Positions 1-8,668 of a stretch of DNA of 64,000 nucleotides are shown piece by piece. Within the stretch, counting starts at the first letter, position 1. The number at the start of each line of letters is the position of its first letter. The notes beneath the pieces are model-generated. The model saw only the letters and a program-made list of their open reading frames with translations, ran no database searches and was not told where the DNA came from. The DNA comes from JBEOJY01 sp040275305 (GTDB lineage: Bacteria; Pseudomonadota; Alphaproteobacteria; UBA9219): assembly GCA_040275305.1 (NCBI GenBank), contig JBEOJY010000053.1, positions 51,189 through 115,188 on the forward strand, given 5' to 3'. The position numbers and the translations under genes are program-made.

Positions 1-909
1 GCGTTCGATATGCAGGTCGTGGGGCCAGACGATGAGATACAGGTAGTTCGGGAGCGTGGCGAGAAAAGTTTGGATGCGCCAGAGCGGGTGTTGCGCGTAG
101 AGACTCCAGTTTGAGAAGTCTTCAAGCTGGAATAGCCTTGCGTAACGTGTCGGACCATCGAGGTGATCGGCGGTGTAACGCCAGTAGAGGTAGGCGAGCG
201 CAAGCAGCCAGAGCGGGATGGTTTTCAGGTAGGAACGAGGATGGAATTTTCGGTTCGGCAGCGTGAGGAACATGCAGATCATGACGAGCGCTGGGAACAC
301 CAGCGCGTTTTCCTTCGCCATTAGCGCGAGGAAAAAGAGGGGCAGACTTAGCCATATTTTGAATGGTTTGAAATCTGGGGCGAGATATACGAGCGCTGCG
401 AGCATGAAGAGGACGAAGAGGGGGTCTGCCGTGCCGCTCATGTAGGTGATGGCTTCGGTGTGGAGCGGGTGGACGGCCCAGAGTAGCAGGGCCAGCAGAG
501 CGGGAGCGGGCGAGAATCCGAGTTTTTTGCTTAGCTTAAAAGCGAGGCAAGCGTTTGCGGCATGTAGGGCGACATTCAATAGGTGAAAGCCGAGGGGATT
601 TGGTCCTCCGGCCTGATAGACAAAGAAATACAGTAGGTTTTGGACGGGCCGGAAGAAGCCGCCGATGATGCCTGCGCCTTCTGTGCTTGTGGCGGTGAAG
701 AGCTTGTCGAAGCTACTCCAGTCCCGCAGGTAGCGGTTCATGGTGATGAGCAAGTCGTCATCGAACAGGAATGCGTTGTCGTAAATGTTAACGTACGCGA
801 TGAAGACCGCGAAGATCAGCGCGATGTAGGGCGCAATGCGACGCATGCTGGGAGGGATGACGTTCGAATCGTCGTTCACGGATGCATCTAGGGTCGGGGA
901 GGGGGGCAT
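1..909 (-). CDS. TMTC-like multi-pass membrane protein (partial)
   Basis: The minus-strand frame is open from an ATG at 909 to the window edge (303 codons), so the C-terminus is missing. The protein is strongly hydrophobic: after a polar N-terminus of about 23 residues comes a first membrane helix (APYIALIFAVFIAYV), then a loop with DDDLLITMN, and several more helices (LLALLLWAVHPLHTEAITY, PLFVLFMLAAL, LVFPALVMICMFL). The DDD loop and the 'WAVHPLHTEAI' signature are typical of the DUF1736/TMTC group, whose members usually carry TPR repeats at the C-terminus and resemble lipid-linked sugar transferases. I infer a glycosyltransferase-like membrane protein; the substrate is unknown. The family assignment rests on motif memory only. 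Confidence 0.7.
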   Translation of the reverse strand, partial: MPPSPTLDASVNDDSNVIPPSMRRIAPYIALIFAVFIAYVNIYDNAFLFDDDLLITMNRYLRDWSSFDKLFTATSTEGAGIIGGFFRPVQNLLYFFVYQAGGPNPLGFHLLNVALHAANACLAFKLSKKLGFSPAPALLALLLWAVHPLHTEAITYMSGTADPLFVLFMLAALVYLAPDFKPFKIWLSLPLFFLALMAKENALVFPALVMICMFLTLPNRKFHPRSYLKTIPLWLLALAYLYWRYTADHLDGPTRYARLFQLEDFSNWSLYAQHPLWRIQTFLATLPNYLYLIVWPHDLHIER

Positions 910-964
910 GTTTCGCGCGGAGAAATGGCTTGGCGGGGTTTAGGCATCACGCGCAAAAGAAGGT

Positions 965-1249
965 CTAATGCCGCGCGTTGTCAAGTCCCAAGTGTTGTTC
1001 GATGCGATCAAGACGCGAGGTGTGATGATCTACCGCAATTGCCAGTTCGTGGATCTGGTTCCTTAACAGCTTAATTTCAGTTCGAATTTCCTTGAGCTCA
1101 TCCCACAGCTTCGCTTGTCCAGCGCGTAGGCTGATCTGTCCTTCGGCCAAGGCCCCTATTTGAGCTTCAATCCTCTCGTCACGCGCGGCGCTTTCGGCGC
1201 GCATTTCCTGCAACATGCGAAGAATGAGATTGTCAGCACTTTCTGTCAT
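965..1249 (-). CDS. small coiled-coil protein, hypothetical
   Basis: A 94-residue acidic protein starting at an ATG at 1249 and reading away from aspS-side DNA. Nearly the whole chain looks like an amphipathic helix with heptad-like spacing (residues about 8-85, rich in E, R, L, I), ending in LDRIEQHLGL. No signal peptide or membrane segment is seen. Short coiled-coil proteins with this ending occur beside many alphaproteobacterial genes, but I cannot name a function. It lies between the TMTC-like gene and aspS, all on the same strand, and may be its own transcription unit. Confidence 0.6.
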   Translation of the reverse strand: MTESADNLILRMLQEMRAESAARDERIEAQIGALAEGQISLRAGQAKLWDELKEIRTEIKLLRNQIHELAIAVDHHTSRLDRIEQHLGLDNARH

Positions 1250-1322
1250 AGCCTGAGTTTATACCATGACCGCTAATCAACCAAGTATAATTCGGCATAT
1301 TTCAAGTTCGATGACGATGCGG

Positions 1323-3140
1323 CTATGTGCTTTTCTTCACGGGCAAGGCCAAACGGATATGCAGTTCTTGCAGGCGGTCGGGGGTGACCGTGTTGGGGGC
1401 TTGCATCATCAGGTCTTCGGCTTGCTGGTTGAGCGGGAACGCGATGATTTCGCGGATGTTTGGCTCGTCGGCTAGTAGCATGACGATGCGGTCGATGCCG
1501 GGGGCTGAACCTCCGTGCGGCGGCGCCCCCAACTTGAGCGCCGAAAGCATGCCGCCAAAACGGCTTTCCAGATCTTCGCGCGAGTAGCCCGCAATCGCAA
1601 AGGCCTTGTACATGACTTCGGGCAGGTGGTTTCTGATCGCGCCCGACGACAGCTCGATGCCGTTGCAGACGATGTCGTACTGATAGGCCTTAATCGTGAG
1701 CGGGTCTTGCTCTTCCAGCGCTTTCAGGCCGCCTTGCGGCATGGAGAAGGGGTTGTGGCAGAAGTCGACTTTCTTGCGTTCCTCGTCGTATTCGTACATC
1801 GGGAAATCGACGATCCAGCAGAAGCGGAAAGCGTTCTTTTCGATGCAGTCCATGTCTTGCGCTATGCGCGTGCGGGCCTGTCCGGCCATCTTGGGGGCTT
1901 TGTCTTTCGCGTCGCAGACGAAGAACACGGCGTCGCCGTCTTCGCAGCCGGTGAGCTGGCGAAGCTCTTTTTGCGCTTCAGCGCCGACGAAACGCGCGAT
2001 GGGGCCTTTGCCTGCGCCTGCTTCGAACGTGATGTAGCCGAGGCCCGGCGCGCCGATTTCCTTGGCCCAGTCGTTGAGCTTGTCGAAGAAGCTACGCGGC
2101 TTGCCGGAGACTTGCGGGGCGCGGATGGCGCGAACGACACCGCCGTTGTCGATGACGGCGCGGAAGGCGCGGAATTCGACATCGCTGCGGGTGAAGACGG
2201 AGGTCACGTCGCTGATGAGCAGGGGATTGCGCAGATCGGGCTTGTCGGAACCGTATTTTAGCATCGCTTCTTCGAACGGAATGCGTACGAAGGGTAGGGG
2301 CGAGATGGCAGGTTGCGCTTCGCGGCCATAGTTGCCGAATTCCTCAAAAACGCCGTGCAGGACGGGTTCGATGGCGTTGAAGACATCGTCTTGCGTGACG
2401 TAGCTCATTTCAAAATCGAGCTGATAAAATTCACCGGGGCTGCGGTCGGCGCGGGAGTCCTCGTCGCGGAAGCAGGGCGCGATCTGGAAATAGCGGTCGA
2501 ATCCCGCGATCATCAGGAGCTGCTTGAATTGTTGGGGCGCTTGCGGGAGGGCGTAAAACTTGCCGGGATGCATGCGGCTTGGCACGAGGAAGTCGCGCGC
2601 GCCTTCGGGGCTGGAAGAGGTCAGGATCGGGGTCTGGTATTCGAGGAATCCAGCCTCTCCCATGCGGCGGCGGATCGAGGAAATGACTTTCGAGCGCAGC
2701 TTGATGTTGTTGTGGAGCTTCTCGCGGCGGAGGTCGAGAAAGCGATATTTCAGGCGCACTTCCTCGCCGGTATCGGCGTCCTGATTGACGGGCATCGGGA
2801 GGGGTTCGGCGGCGCTCTGGATGACGAATTCTTCGATATCGATTTCGATTTCTCCGGTCGGGAGCTTGGCGTTTGCGGTTTCCTCCGGGCGCTGCACGAC
2901 TTTGCCTGTGATGGTCACGACGCTTTCGGATTTCACGTGCTCGATCTTTTCCAGCAGTGGGCTGGAGCGGTCGATCACGCATTGCGTGAGGCCGTAATTG
3001 TCGCGCAGGTCGATGAAGAGCAGGCTGCCATGGTCGCGTTTGCGGTGCACCCAGCCGGAGATGCGAACGGTTTTACCGACATCGGAAAGGCGCAACGCGC
3101 CGCAGGTATGGGTACGATAGGGGTGCATGTGCGTGTCCAT
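1323..3140 (-). CDS. aspS: aspartyl-tRNA synthetase
   Basis: This class II aminoacyl-tRNA synthetase (605 residues) charges tRNA-Asp with aspartate in the cytoplasm. The N-terminal OB-fold anticodon-binding domain is clear (VRISGWVHRKRDHGSLLFID). Class II motif 2 is seen as FRDEDSRADRSPGEFYQLD and motif 3 as GGSAPGIDRIVMLL. The SSPEGARDFLVPSR flipping-loop region is also present. The length matches the bacterial form with the inserted GAD domain. The start at 3140 (MDTHMHPYRTHTCG) is the first good ATG; an internal ATG four codons later is also possible. The gene appears to be a single transcription unit. Many alphaproteobacterial AspRS are non-discriminating; that cannot be judged here. Confidence 0.97.
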   Translation of the reverse strand: MDTHMHPYRTHTCGALRLSDVGKTVRISGWVHRKRDHGSLLFIDLRDNYGLTQCVIDRSSPLLEKIEHVKSESVVTITGKVVQRPEETANAKLPTGEIEIDIEEFVIQSAAEPLPMPVNQDADTGEEVRLKYRFLDLRREKLHNNIKLRSKVISSIRRRMGEAGFLEYQTPILTSSSPEGARDFLVPSRMHPGKFYALPQAPQQFKQLLMIAGFDRYFQIAPCFRDEDSRADRSPGEFYQLDFEMSYVTQDDVFNAIEPVLHGVFEEFGNYGREAQPAISPLPFVRIPFEEAMLKYGSDKPDLRNPLLISDVTSVFTRSDVEFRAFRAVIDNGGVVRAIRAPQVSGKPRSFFDKLNDWAKEIGAPGLGYITFEAGAGKGPIARFVGAEAQKELRQLTGCEDGDAVFFVCDAKDKAPKMAGQARTRIAQDMDCIEKNAFRFCWIVDFPMYEYDEERKKVDFCHNPFSMPQGGLKALEEQDPLTIKAYQYDIVCNGIELSSGAIRNHLPEVMYKAFAIAGYSREDLESRFGGMLSALKLGAPPHGGSAPGIDRIVMLLADEPNIREIIAFPLNQQAEDLMMQAPNTVTPDRLQELHIRLALPVKKST

Positions 3141-3231
3141 TTATCCAAATAATGCCAATGATTACAGCGTTTTTACACTAGCAAGACTGGGCGGAGGGGG
3201 CAAGTCTTCGCTGCGCTCAAACCTTATAAAG

Positions 3232-4152
3232 TCAGCGCTTTTTCTTGACTTCGATCCGGCGCAAGGGCGGCATATAGAGCAGAAGCGCGGCGGCGACATA
3301 GATTGAGGAATAGGTTCCGATCAGGATGCCCCATGTCAGGGCGGCGGAGAAATTGAACAGCGTCGAGCCTCCCATAAACACAAGCGGCAAAAGGGCCAGC
3401 AGGGTCATCCCTGCCGTCATGACCGTGCGTGACAGCGTCTGGTTGACGGAATCGTTAATAACAGCCCGAAGGTCATGCGATTTCTGGCGTCTTAAGGTTT
3501 CGCGGATGCGGTCGAAGACCACCACCGTATCGTTGATCGAATAACCTGCAAGGGTCAGGAGCGCGGCGACTGTCGTGAGGTTAAAATCGAGCTGGAGGAC
3601 GGAAAACAGTCCCACAGTGGCCACCACGTCATGCAGCGTGGCGATAAACGCGGCGACGCCAAATTGCCATTCGAAACGTACGGCGACGTAGACTCCGATG
3701 GCGAGCATGGCGAAGATGGTGGCCATGACTCCGGCGCGGAGAAGCTCGCTGCCGACGGTGGGGCCGACGACTTCGACACGGCGGTATTCGTAGCCTGCGC
3801 CGAGTTTGTCGCGCACGCTCTGGACGGCTTTAATTTGGATGGATTCGTCGCCTTCCTGCCTTTGGATACGGATCAGCACGTCGTTGGGCGAGCCGAATTG
3901 CTGCAATTCGACTTCGCCAAGCCCTAGCTTGTTCAGGTCTTCGCGCATGGAGCCTATGTCCACGGCGTGTTCGTTCTTGGCTTCGATCAGGATGCCTCCC
4001 TTGAAGTCGATGCCGAGATTCAGGCCTCTGGTCGCTAGCGAGATAATCGTAATGACGACGAGCAGGATTGATACGCTGAACGCGAACCAACGCTTTGAAA
4101 CGAAGTCGATTTTGGTGTTCGAAGGGATCAAGCGGATCGGGCGAAAAGACAT
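3232..4152 (-). CDS. secF: protein translocase subunit SecF
   Basis: This inner-membrane protein (306 residues) works with SecD to use the proton gradient to help proteins through SecYEG. It shows an N-terminal helix (WFAFSVSILLVVITIISLA), a periplasmic domain beginning GLNLGIDFKGGILIE, and five further helices. The family signatures are present: VGPTVGSELLRAGV, then SINDTVVVFDRIRE and the SVNQTLSRT stretch. Length is normal for SecF. secD normally lies directly upstream in an operon, but here the upstream neighbour (from about 4250) is a divergent deaminase gene, so secF is separated from secD or stands alone. Confidence 0.96.
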   Translation of the reverse strand: MSFRPIRLIPSNTKIDFVSKRWFAFSVSILLVVITIISLATRGLNLGIDFKGGILIEAKNEHAVDIGSMREDLNKLGLGEVELQQFGSPNDVLIRIQRQEGDESIQIKAVQSVRDKLGAGYEYRRVEVVGPTVGSELLRAGVMATIFAMLAIGVYVAVRFEWQFGVAAFIATLHDVVATVGLFSVLQLDFNLTTVAALLTLAGYSINDTVVVFDRIRETLRRQKSHDLRAVINDSVNQTLSRTVMTAGMTLLALLPLVFMGGSTLFNFSAALTWGILIGTYSSIYVAAALLLYMPPLRRIEVKKKR

Positions 4153-4298
4153 GGCATTTCCTGATGGCTATTGTGGCTGGATGTACCTAATCCGTTCCGG
4201 TCGGATTGTCCAGTGGCACGCTTGGCTCTTTAACCTAATCGTAAGCCAGATGGTTGATAATTCATGCGATTATGGTTTTGGGGAGGGGTGAGTTGTCT

Positions 4299-4859
4299 AT
4301 GCCGACTATTGTAAAGAGTATGCGGATTCAACATAAGGCGCGCGGGCGCGACGCGCTGGAGGAGCATCGGCACTGGCTTAAAAGGGCCGAGGAAGTTGCG
4401 GGTTGGCCGCTCGACGACGGGGGGAGTCCGCATCCTACCTGTAAGGTCGGGGCTGTGTTGGTGAATCGACATGGCCATGAGATTGGCGCGGCGGCGAACA
4501 GGTTTGCCAAAGGCGTCGATCGTAGGAGAAAAGAACGCTACGAGAACGGCTCACGGTCGTTGTGGATCAATTGCGCGGAGCAATTCGCGCTGGCTGAGGC
4601 TTTGCGGAAGAAAGCCGATGTCAAGGGGGCTACGCTGTATGTCACGCTGGAGCCTTGCGCAATTTGTTCCGGGTTGATTGTCGAGGCAGGCGTGGCGCGG
4701 GTTTGCGTGCCCGTCGGGGCGATGCGGCGCTATGCAAGACTTAAGGCCAAATGGAAGGCCAGCATCGAGATCGGCATGACGAAGTTGTCTGAAGGCGGCG
4801 TTCAGATTGTTTCGGTCGATATGCCGGGAGACATTGCGTCTTCGCGCGCGGGCAAGTAG
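4299..4859 (+). CDS. nucleoside/deoxycytidylate deaminase-like protein
   Basis: A zinc-dependent cytidine/deoxycytidylate deaminase-family protein of about 186 residues. The catalytic zinc site is visible as NCAEQ (Cys about residue 92, Glu 94) and EPCAICSG (two Cys about 119-122), the C/HxE...PCxxC pattern of the superfamily. The first 50 residues include a basic region and CKVGAVLVN, the usual beta strand before the active site. I chose the ATG at 4299 because a purine-rich GGGAGGGG lies about ten bases upstream; ATGs at 4254 and 4272 are less supported. The 3' end overlaps the convergent ispE by 58 bases. It could be a dCMP deaminase or a tRNA/nucleoside deaminase relative; the substrate is not decidable. 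Confidence 0.75.
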   Translation: MPTIVKSMRIQHKARGRDALEEHRHWLKRAEEVAGWPLDDGGSPHPTCKVGAVLVNRHGHEIGAAANRFAKGVDRRRKERYENGSRSLWINCAEQFALAEALRKKADVKGATLYVTLEPCAICSGLIVEAGVARVCVPVGAMRRYARLKAKWKASIEIGMTKLSEGGVQIVSVDMPGDIASSRAGK

Positions 4860-5713
4860 GTCGGGACGACCCACCAGCCGGGATGCGCTTGCAGGAGTTG
4901 CGAGGCGGCTTGTTTTGCGCTTGAGCGGTCTGGGTAGAGACCGAAGCAGGTCGCGCCGCTGCCTGACATGCGCGAAAGCAGGCAGTTTTTGGTTTCGGCA
5001 ATTGTCTTTAGCATATCGCCGATTTCTGGCATCAGGCGGATGGCTGGGGCCGTGAGGTCGTTGCGCTGCGCAGACATGGATTGCGCGAGCGCGGTGGCGT
5101 GAGACATCTTGCGCACTGGTGGCGCGTGCGGAGAGAATGCGTCGTTTTGCTCACGGAAGTCTCTGAAAACCGCCGGGGTTGGAAGCGCCTTGTTGGGGTT
5201 CACAAGCACGATATCGGTATGGGGGATATAGTCTGGATTGATGGGCGTTGTGCCTTCCGTCGTCATCATGCAGGTTTTTGCGTTGAGGCAGACGAGCACG
5301 TCCTGTCCTAATCGAGCGGCGATTTCGGCCAGCCTTGCATCGTCTGGGCGAAGTCCCCATTGTCTGGCCAGCGCGCGCAGGGTGGCGGCGGCGTCGCTCG
5401 ATCCGCCGCCGATTCCTGAGGCGACGGGAAGGTTTTTGGTTAACGTGATGGTGATGTCGGGGCTGAGGTTCAGCTTTTTCGCTAAGGCTAGTGCGGCCTT
5501 GTAGACCAAGTTCGATTCGATGGATTCGCGCGCGAGGTTCGCGGCTTGCGGCCCTTCGATGATAAGGCTTAGAAGTTGCGCGGATTCGATCCGTATCCCA
5601 TCGCCTACGCCCGCAAACACTGCGAGGCTGTCGAGGTTATGAAATCCGTTCGCTTGCCTGCCTGTTACATGCAGGTAGAGGTTTAACTTGGCCGGGGCGA
5701 ATTCATAAAGCAT
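4802..5713 (-). CDS. ispE: 4-diphosphocytidyl-2-C-methyl-D-erythritol kinase
   Basis: A GHMP-family kinase (303 residues) that phosphorylates CDP-methylerythritol in the MEP route to isoprenoid precursors. It starts with the hallmark FAPAKLNLYLHVTGR. The ATP-binding GHMP motif is PVASGIGGGSSDAAATL (about residues 92-108) and the third motif is MSGSGATCFGLY near residue 250. Length is as expected. It is divergent from the phosphoesterase gene at 5785, leaving a 71-base shared promoter region, and its tail overlaps the convergent deaminase gene. Confidence 0.96.
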   Translation of the reverse strand: MLYEFAPAKLNLYLHVTGRQANGFHNLDSLAVFAGVGDGIRIESAQLLSLIIEGPQAANLARESIESNLVYKAALALAKKLNLSPDITITLTKNLPVASGIGGGSSDAAATLRALARQWGLRPDDARLAEIAARLGQDVLVCLNAKTCMMTTEGTTPINPDYIPHTDIVLVNPNKALPTPAVFRDFREQNDAFSPHAPPVRKMSHATALAQSMSAQRNDLTAPAIRLMPEIGDMLKTIAETKNCLLSRMSGSGATCFGLYPDRSSAKQAASQLLQAHPGWWVVPTYLPAREDAMSPGISTETI

Positions 5714-5784
5714 AGGGTTTCCGCATTCTTTGTTTTGACGTATATAATCCGATGCACACGATCAGAAAAGGAAGCTTTTACAGT

Positions 5785-6606
5785 ATGCGGATTTTGTTTT
5801 TCGGAGATGTTTTCGGGCGCAGCGGGCGCGACGGGTTGGCCAAGCATTTGCCGGAGGTTAGGCGGAAGCTTCATCCCGATGCAATCGTCGTCAATGCCGA
5901 GAACTCCGCTGGCGGAGACGGGGTGACGCTCAAGCTCGCCAAGGAATTCTTTGACATGGGAATCGATTGCCTCACGACGGGCAACCATGTTTGGGGGCAG
6001 CGTGAGCTGCTCGGAACTATCGATCAGGAACCCCGCATTCTGCGGCCCCACAATTATCCTGAAGGCACGCCGGGACGCGGCGTTTATGTTCACAACTTGC
6101 CGGATGGGCGGAAGCTGCTGGTTGTCAATATAATGGCGCGTATGTTTATGAATCCGATTTTGGATGATCCGTTCGCGTGCATTGAGAAGGCGCTAGGTCA
6201 GTATCGCCTTGGGGCCAGCGTTCAGGCGATCTTATTCGATTTTCATGGCGAAGTGAGTTCCGAGAAAAACGCCATGGGGCATGTCTGCGATGGGCGCGTG
6301 TCGGCGGTGCTGGGTACGCATACGCATGTGCCGTCGGCGGACGCGCGGATATTGCCTCATGGGACGGCGTATCAGACCGATGTCGGGATGTGTGGCGACT
6401 ACGCCGGCATAATCGGTGTGAAGAAGGAGATTGCCTTGTGGAGGTTTACGCATGCGACGCCGGGCGAGCGCATGGTTCCGGCGGAGGGCGAGGCGACGAT
6501 CTGCGGCGCCATGGTCGTTACGGATGATAAAACCGGATTGGCGAAGTCGATTACTTCTCTTCATATTGGGGGCGTGTTGGATAAGGGGATACCTGAGGTG
6601 GATTAG
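5785..6606 (+). CDS. YmdB-family metallophosphoesterase (TIGR00282 type)
   Basis: A calcineurin-like phosphoesterase (273 residues) of the YmdB group, whose Bacillus member cleaves 2',3'-cyclic nucleotides. The dimetal site motifs appear in order: GDVFGRSGRDG near the start, NAENSAGG, TTGNHVWGQRE, DFHGEVSSEK, and GTHTHVPSADARI followed by QTDVGMCGDYAGIIG. Start at 5785 (MRILFFGDVFG) is chosen because GGAAG lies about 11 bases upstream and the family begins exactly there; the upstream ATG at 5752 would add 11 unconserved residues. It is divergent from ispE. Biochemical role in this organism is inferred from family only. Confidence 0.9.
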   Translation: MRILFFGDVFGRSGRDGLAKHLPEVRRKLHPDAIVVNAENSAGGDGVTLKLAKEFFDMGIDCLTTGNHVWGQRELLGTIDQEPRILRPHNYPEGTPGRGVYVHNLPDGRKLLVVNIMARMFMNPILDDPFACIEKALGQYRLGASVQAILFDFHGEVSSEKNAMGHVCDGRVSAVLGTHTHVPSADARILPHGTAYQTDVGMCGDYAGIIGVKKEIALWRFTHATPGERMVPAEGEATICGAMVVTDDKTGLAKSITSLHIGGVLDKGIPEVD

Positions 6607-6630
6607 TTCCTCTTTCGGTATTATTGGTTG

Positions 6631-6649
6631 GTGTGTGTGTGTGTGTGTG
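6631..6649 (+). repeat. (GT)n microsatellite upstream of motA
   Basis: A run of nine and a half GT units in the gap between the phosphoesterase gene and motA, about 130 bases before the motA start. Such tracts are prone to slippage. No promoter could be assigned with confidence around it. Confidence 0.9.
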
Positions 6650-6779
6650 CTTTTTGCAGCACAAATTGGCAGGCGGATTAAAATTAGCTTAACATTCGAG
6701 TTGGCTGGGGTAGTAATGTCGGGTCGGCGCCTCTCTGGCGTCTGATTCGGTTCGCTTTGTCCCCGGTTGTCATTCCCGC

Positions 6780-7652
6780 ATGAATCTGATCATCGGCATT
6801 ATTATCGCGATTGCCTGCACGCTTGGCGGCTATGTGGCCGAAGGCGGGCATCTTGAGGTTCTGGCGGAAGCCGCGCCGATGGAAATTGTCATCATGGGCG
6901 GCACGGCGGCTGGTGGGTTTATCATCAGCAATCCGTCTGTGGTGATCAAGCGCACGATGAAGTATATGAAGCTCTTGCTTCAGAAGCCGAAGTTTACAAA
7001 GGCTTCCTACATCGAACTTTTGTGCATGATGTATCAGGTGTTCAAGCTGGCGAAGACTAAAGGCTTGCTGGTGCTTGAACAGCATATCGAGAAGCCGCAT
7101 GAAAGCGCGTTGCTGGGGCAGTTTCCTGGATTTTTACATAATCATCACGCCTTGACCTTCTTTTGCGATTATCTTCGGCTTGTGACGCTGGGATCCGACA
7201 AGCCTTACGAGATCGAGGCGCTGATGGATGAGGAACTGGAAGTTCACCATCACGAGGACAGCACAGCTGTCAACGCTATTCAAAACGTCGCGGACGCAAT
7301 GCCCGCCATCGGTATCGTCGCGGCGGTGCTGGGCGTTATTCATACTATGGGCGCGATTACGGAACCGCCGGAAGTTTTAGGTCGGTTGATCGGCGGCGCG
7401 CTGGTCGGAACCTTTATGGGCGTGTGGACGGCGTATGGCTTCATTGGCCCGATGTCGTCTTCTATGAAGCACATTCTTGATGCTGAATCGAAATATATGA
7501 TCTGTCTAAAGACGGGAATTCTTGCGCATCTTCATGGTTTCGCGCCAGCCATTTCGATTGAGTATGCCCGCAAGACTTTACTGAACGATGTGCGGCCAAC
7601 ATTTGCAGAAGTTGAAGAGGCTACGAGCGCGTTGCCAGTGCCTACGGCTTAG
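6780..7652 (+). CDS. motA: flagellar motor stator protein MotA
   Basis: This inner-membrane stator subunit (290 residues) pairs with MotB to turn ion flow into flagellar torque. Four membrane segments are visible: residues about 3-21, 32-52, then a long cytoplasmic loop, then about 175-200 and 206-230. The loop carries the charged rotor-facing region (FCDYLRLVTLGS...EIEALMDEELE). The segment VADAMPAIGIVAAVLGVIHTMG contains the conserved proline of helix 3. The ATG at 6780 matches the family start, although no strong ribosome-binding site precedes it. motB follows after 21 bases, so the two form an operon. Confidence 0.96.
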   Translation: MNLIIGIIIAIACTLGGYVAEGGHLEVLAEAAPMEIVIMGGTAAGGFIISNPSVVIKRTMKYMKLLLQKPKFTKASYIELLCMMYQVFKLAKTKGLLVLEQHIEKPHESALLGQFPGFLHNHHALTFFCDYLRLVTLGSDKPYEIEALMDEELEVHHHEDSTAVNAIQNVADAMPAIGIVAAVLGVIHTMGAITEPPEVLGRLIGGALVGTFMGVWTAYGFIGPMSSSMKHILDAESKYMICLKTGILAHLHGFAPAISIEYARKTLLNDVRPTFAEVEEATSALPVPTA

Positions 7653-7673
7653 GGCCATTCAGGGAAAGAAGTT

Positions 7674-8663
7674 ATGGCCGATCAGAATCAGCCCATCATT
7701 ATCATCAAGAAAAAGAAGAGGGGTGGGCATGAAGGGCATCATGGCGGCGCGTGGAAGGTCGCCTATGCCGACTTCGTGACGGCGATGATGTCGTTCTTTT
7801 TGCTGTTGTGGTTGCTCAACGTAACGACTGCGGAGCAGCGCAGGGGAATTGCCGATTATTTTTCTCCCGCCAGCATATCTAAATCGGAATCTGGCGCGGG
7901 CGGCGTATTTGGCGGTCTGTCAATCGCGGTGGATCATGGAGCGAGCATGTCGGCTTCATCTTCAGCCGCTGGGCAGGAAGCGTCAATTCCGACTGCGGGA
8001 AAAGGGGAGGAAGGCGAAGCGGAGGTTAGCGGTACCGGGAAGTCTGGTCAGGACAAGACGGGAGAGGACGCGTCGTCAGAAAAGAAAACCGCGACGGCGC
8101 TTTTGAATCTTTCGCGCGACGAGCAAGCTATGGCGGAGGCCATGAAACTCGAAGAAGACGTTTTTAAGAAGGCCGAGGAAGCGTTGAAGCTGGCGATTCG
8201 GTCCAGTCCTGAGCTTAAGGAGTTCGCGAATCAGATCCTGATCGACAGGACCAGCGAAGGGTTGCGCATTCAGATTACGGACCGCGATAAGCTGTCGATG
8301 TTTCCATCCGGGAATGCCACTCCTTACGAACGCGGGCGAGACCTTATGTTGCTGATAGGCAAGGTACTGGCGCGATTGCCTAACAATGTTTCCATCACAG
8401 GGCATACGGATGCAAACCCATTTTCCACGAACTCGCGGCGCGATAATTGGTCGCTTTCGACAGAACGCGCGAATGTCACGCGCGAAACCATCATGAATGC
8501 TGGCGTGGCCGAATATCGCATTATGCGCGTTTCCGGTTTGGCGGATCGCGAGCCGCTGGTGATGGATGATCCCAAAAATCCGCGTAATCGCAGAATCAGT
8601 ATTGTATTGATCCGTAATTCCAAGCCATTTTCCGCGCCGGAGGCCTTGTCGCAGAAGCCGTGA
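7674..8663 (+). CDS. motB: flagellar motor protein MotB
   Basis: This stator protein (329 residues) anchors the motor to peptidoglycan. A basic, His/Lys-rich N-terminus (IIIIKKKKRGGHEGHHGG) precedes a single membrane helix with the conserved ion-binding aspartate, Asp33 in YADFVTAMMSFFLLLWLL. Residues about 65-150 form a low-complexity Ser/Gly/Glu-rich linker. The C-terminal OmpA-like domain shows LIDRTSEGLRIQI and the peptidoglycan-binding stretch TGHTDANPF...RDNWSLSTERAN. It is co-transcribed with motA; the convergent comF ends six bases downstream. Confidence 0.96.
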   Translation: MADQNQPIIIIKKKKRGGHEGHHGGAWKVAYADFVTAMMSFFLLLWLLNVTTAEQRRGIADYFSPASISKSESGAGGVFGGLSIAVDHGASMSASSSAAGQEASIPTAGKGEEGEAEVSGTGKSGQDKTGEDASSEKKTATALLNLSRDEQAMAEAMKLEEDVFKKAEEALKLAIRSSPELKEFANQILIDRTSEGLRIQITDRDKLSMFPSGNATPYERGRDLMLLIGKVLARLPNNVSITGHTDANPFSTNSRRDNWSLSTERANVTRETIMNAGVAEYRIMRVSGLADREPLVMDDPKNPRNRRISIVLIRNSKPFSAPEALSQKP

Positions 8664-8668
8664 AAAGT

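Noticed and set aside
2313..3152. Long plus-strand frame antisense to aspS
   Set aside because: Overlaps a certain aspS gene entirely and shows no domain.
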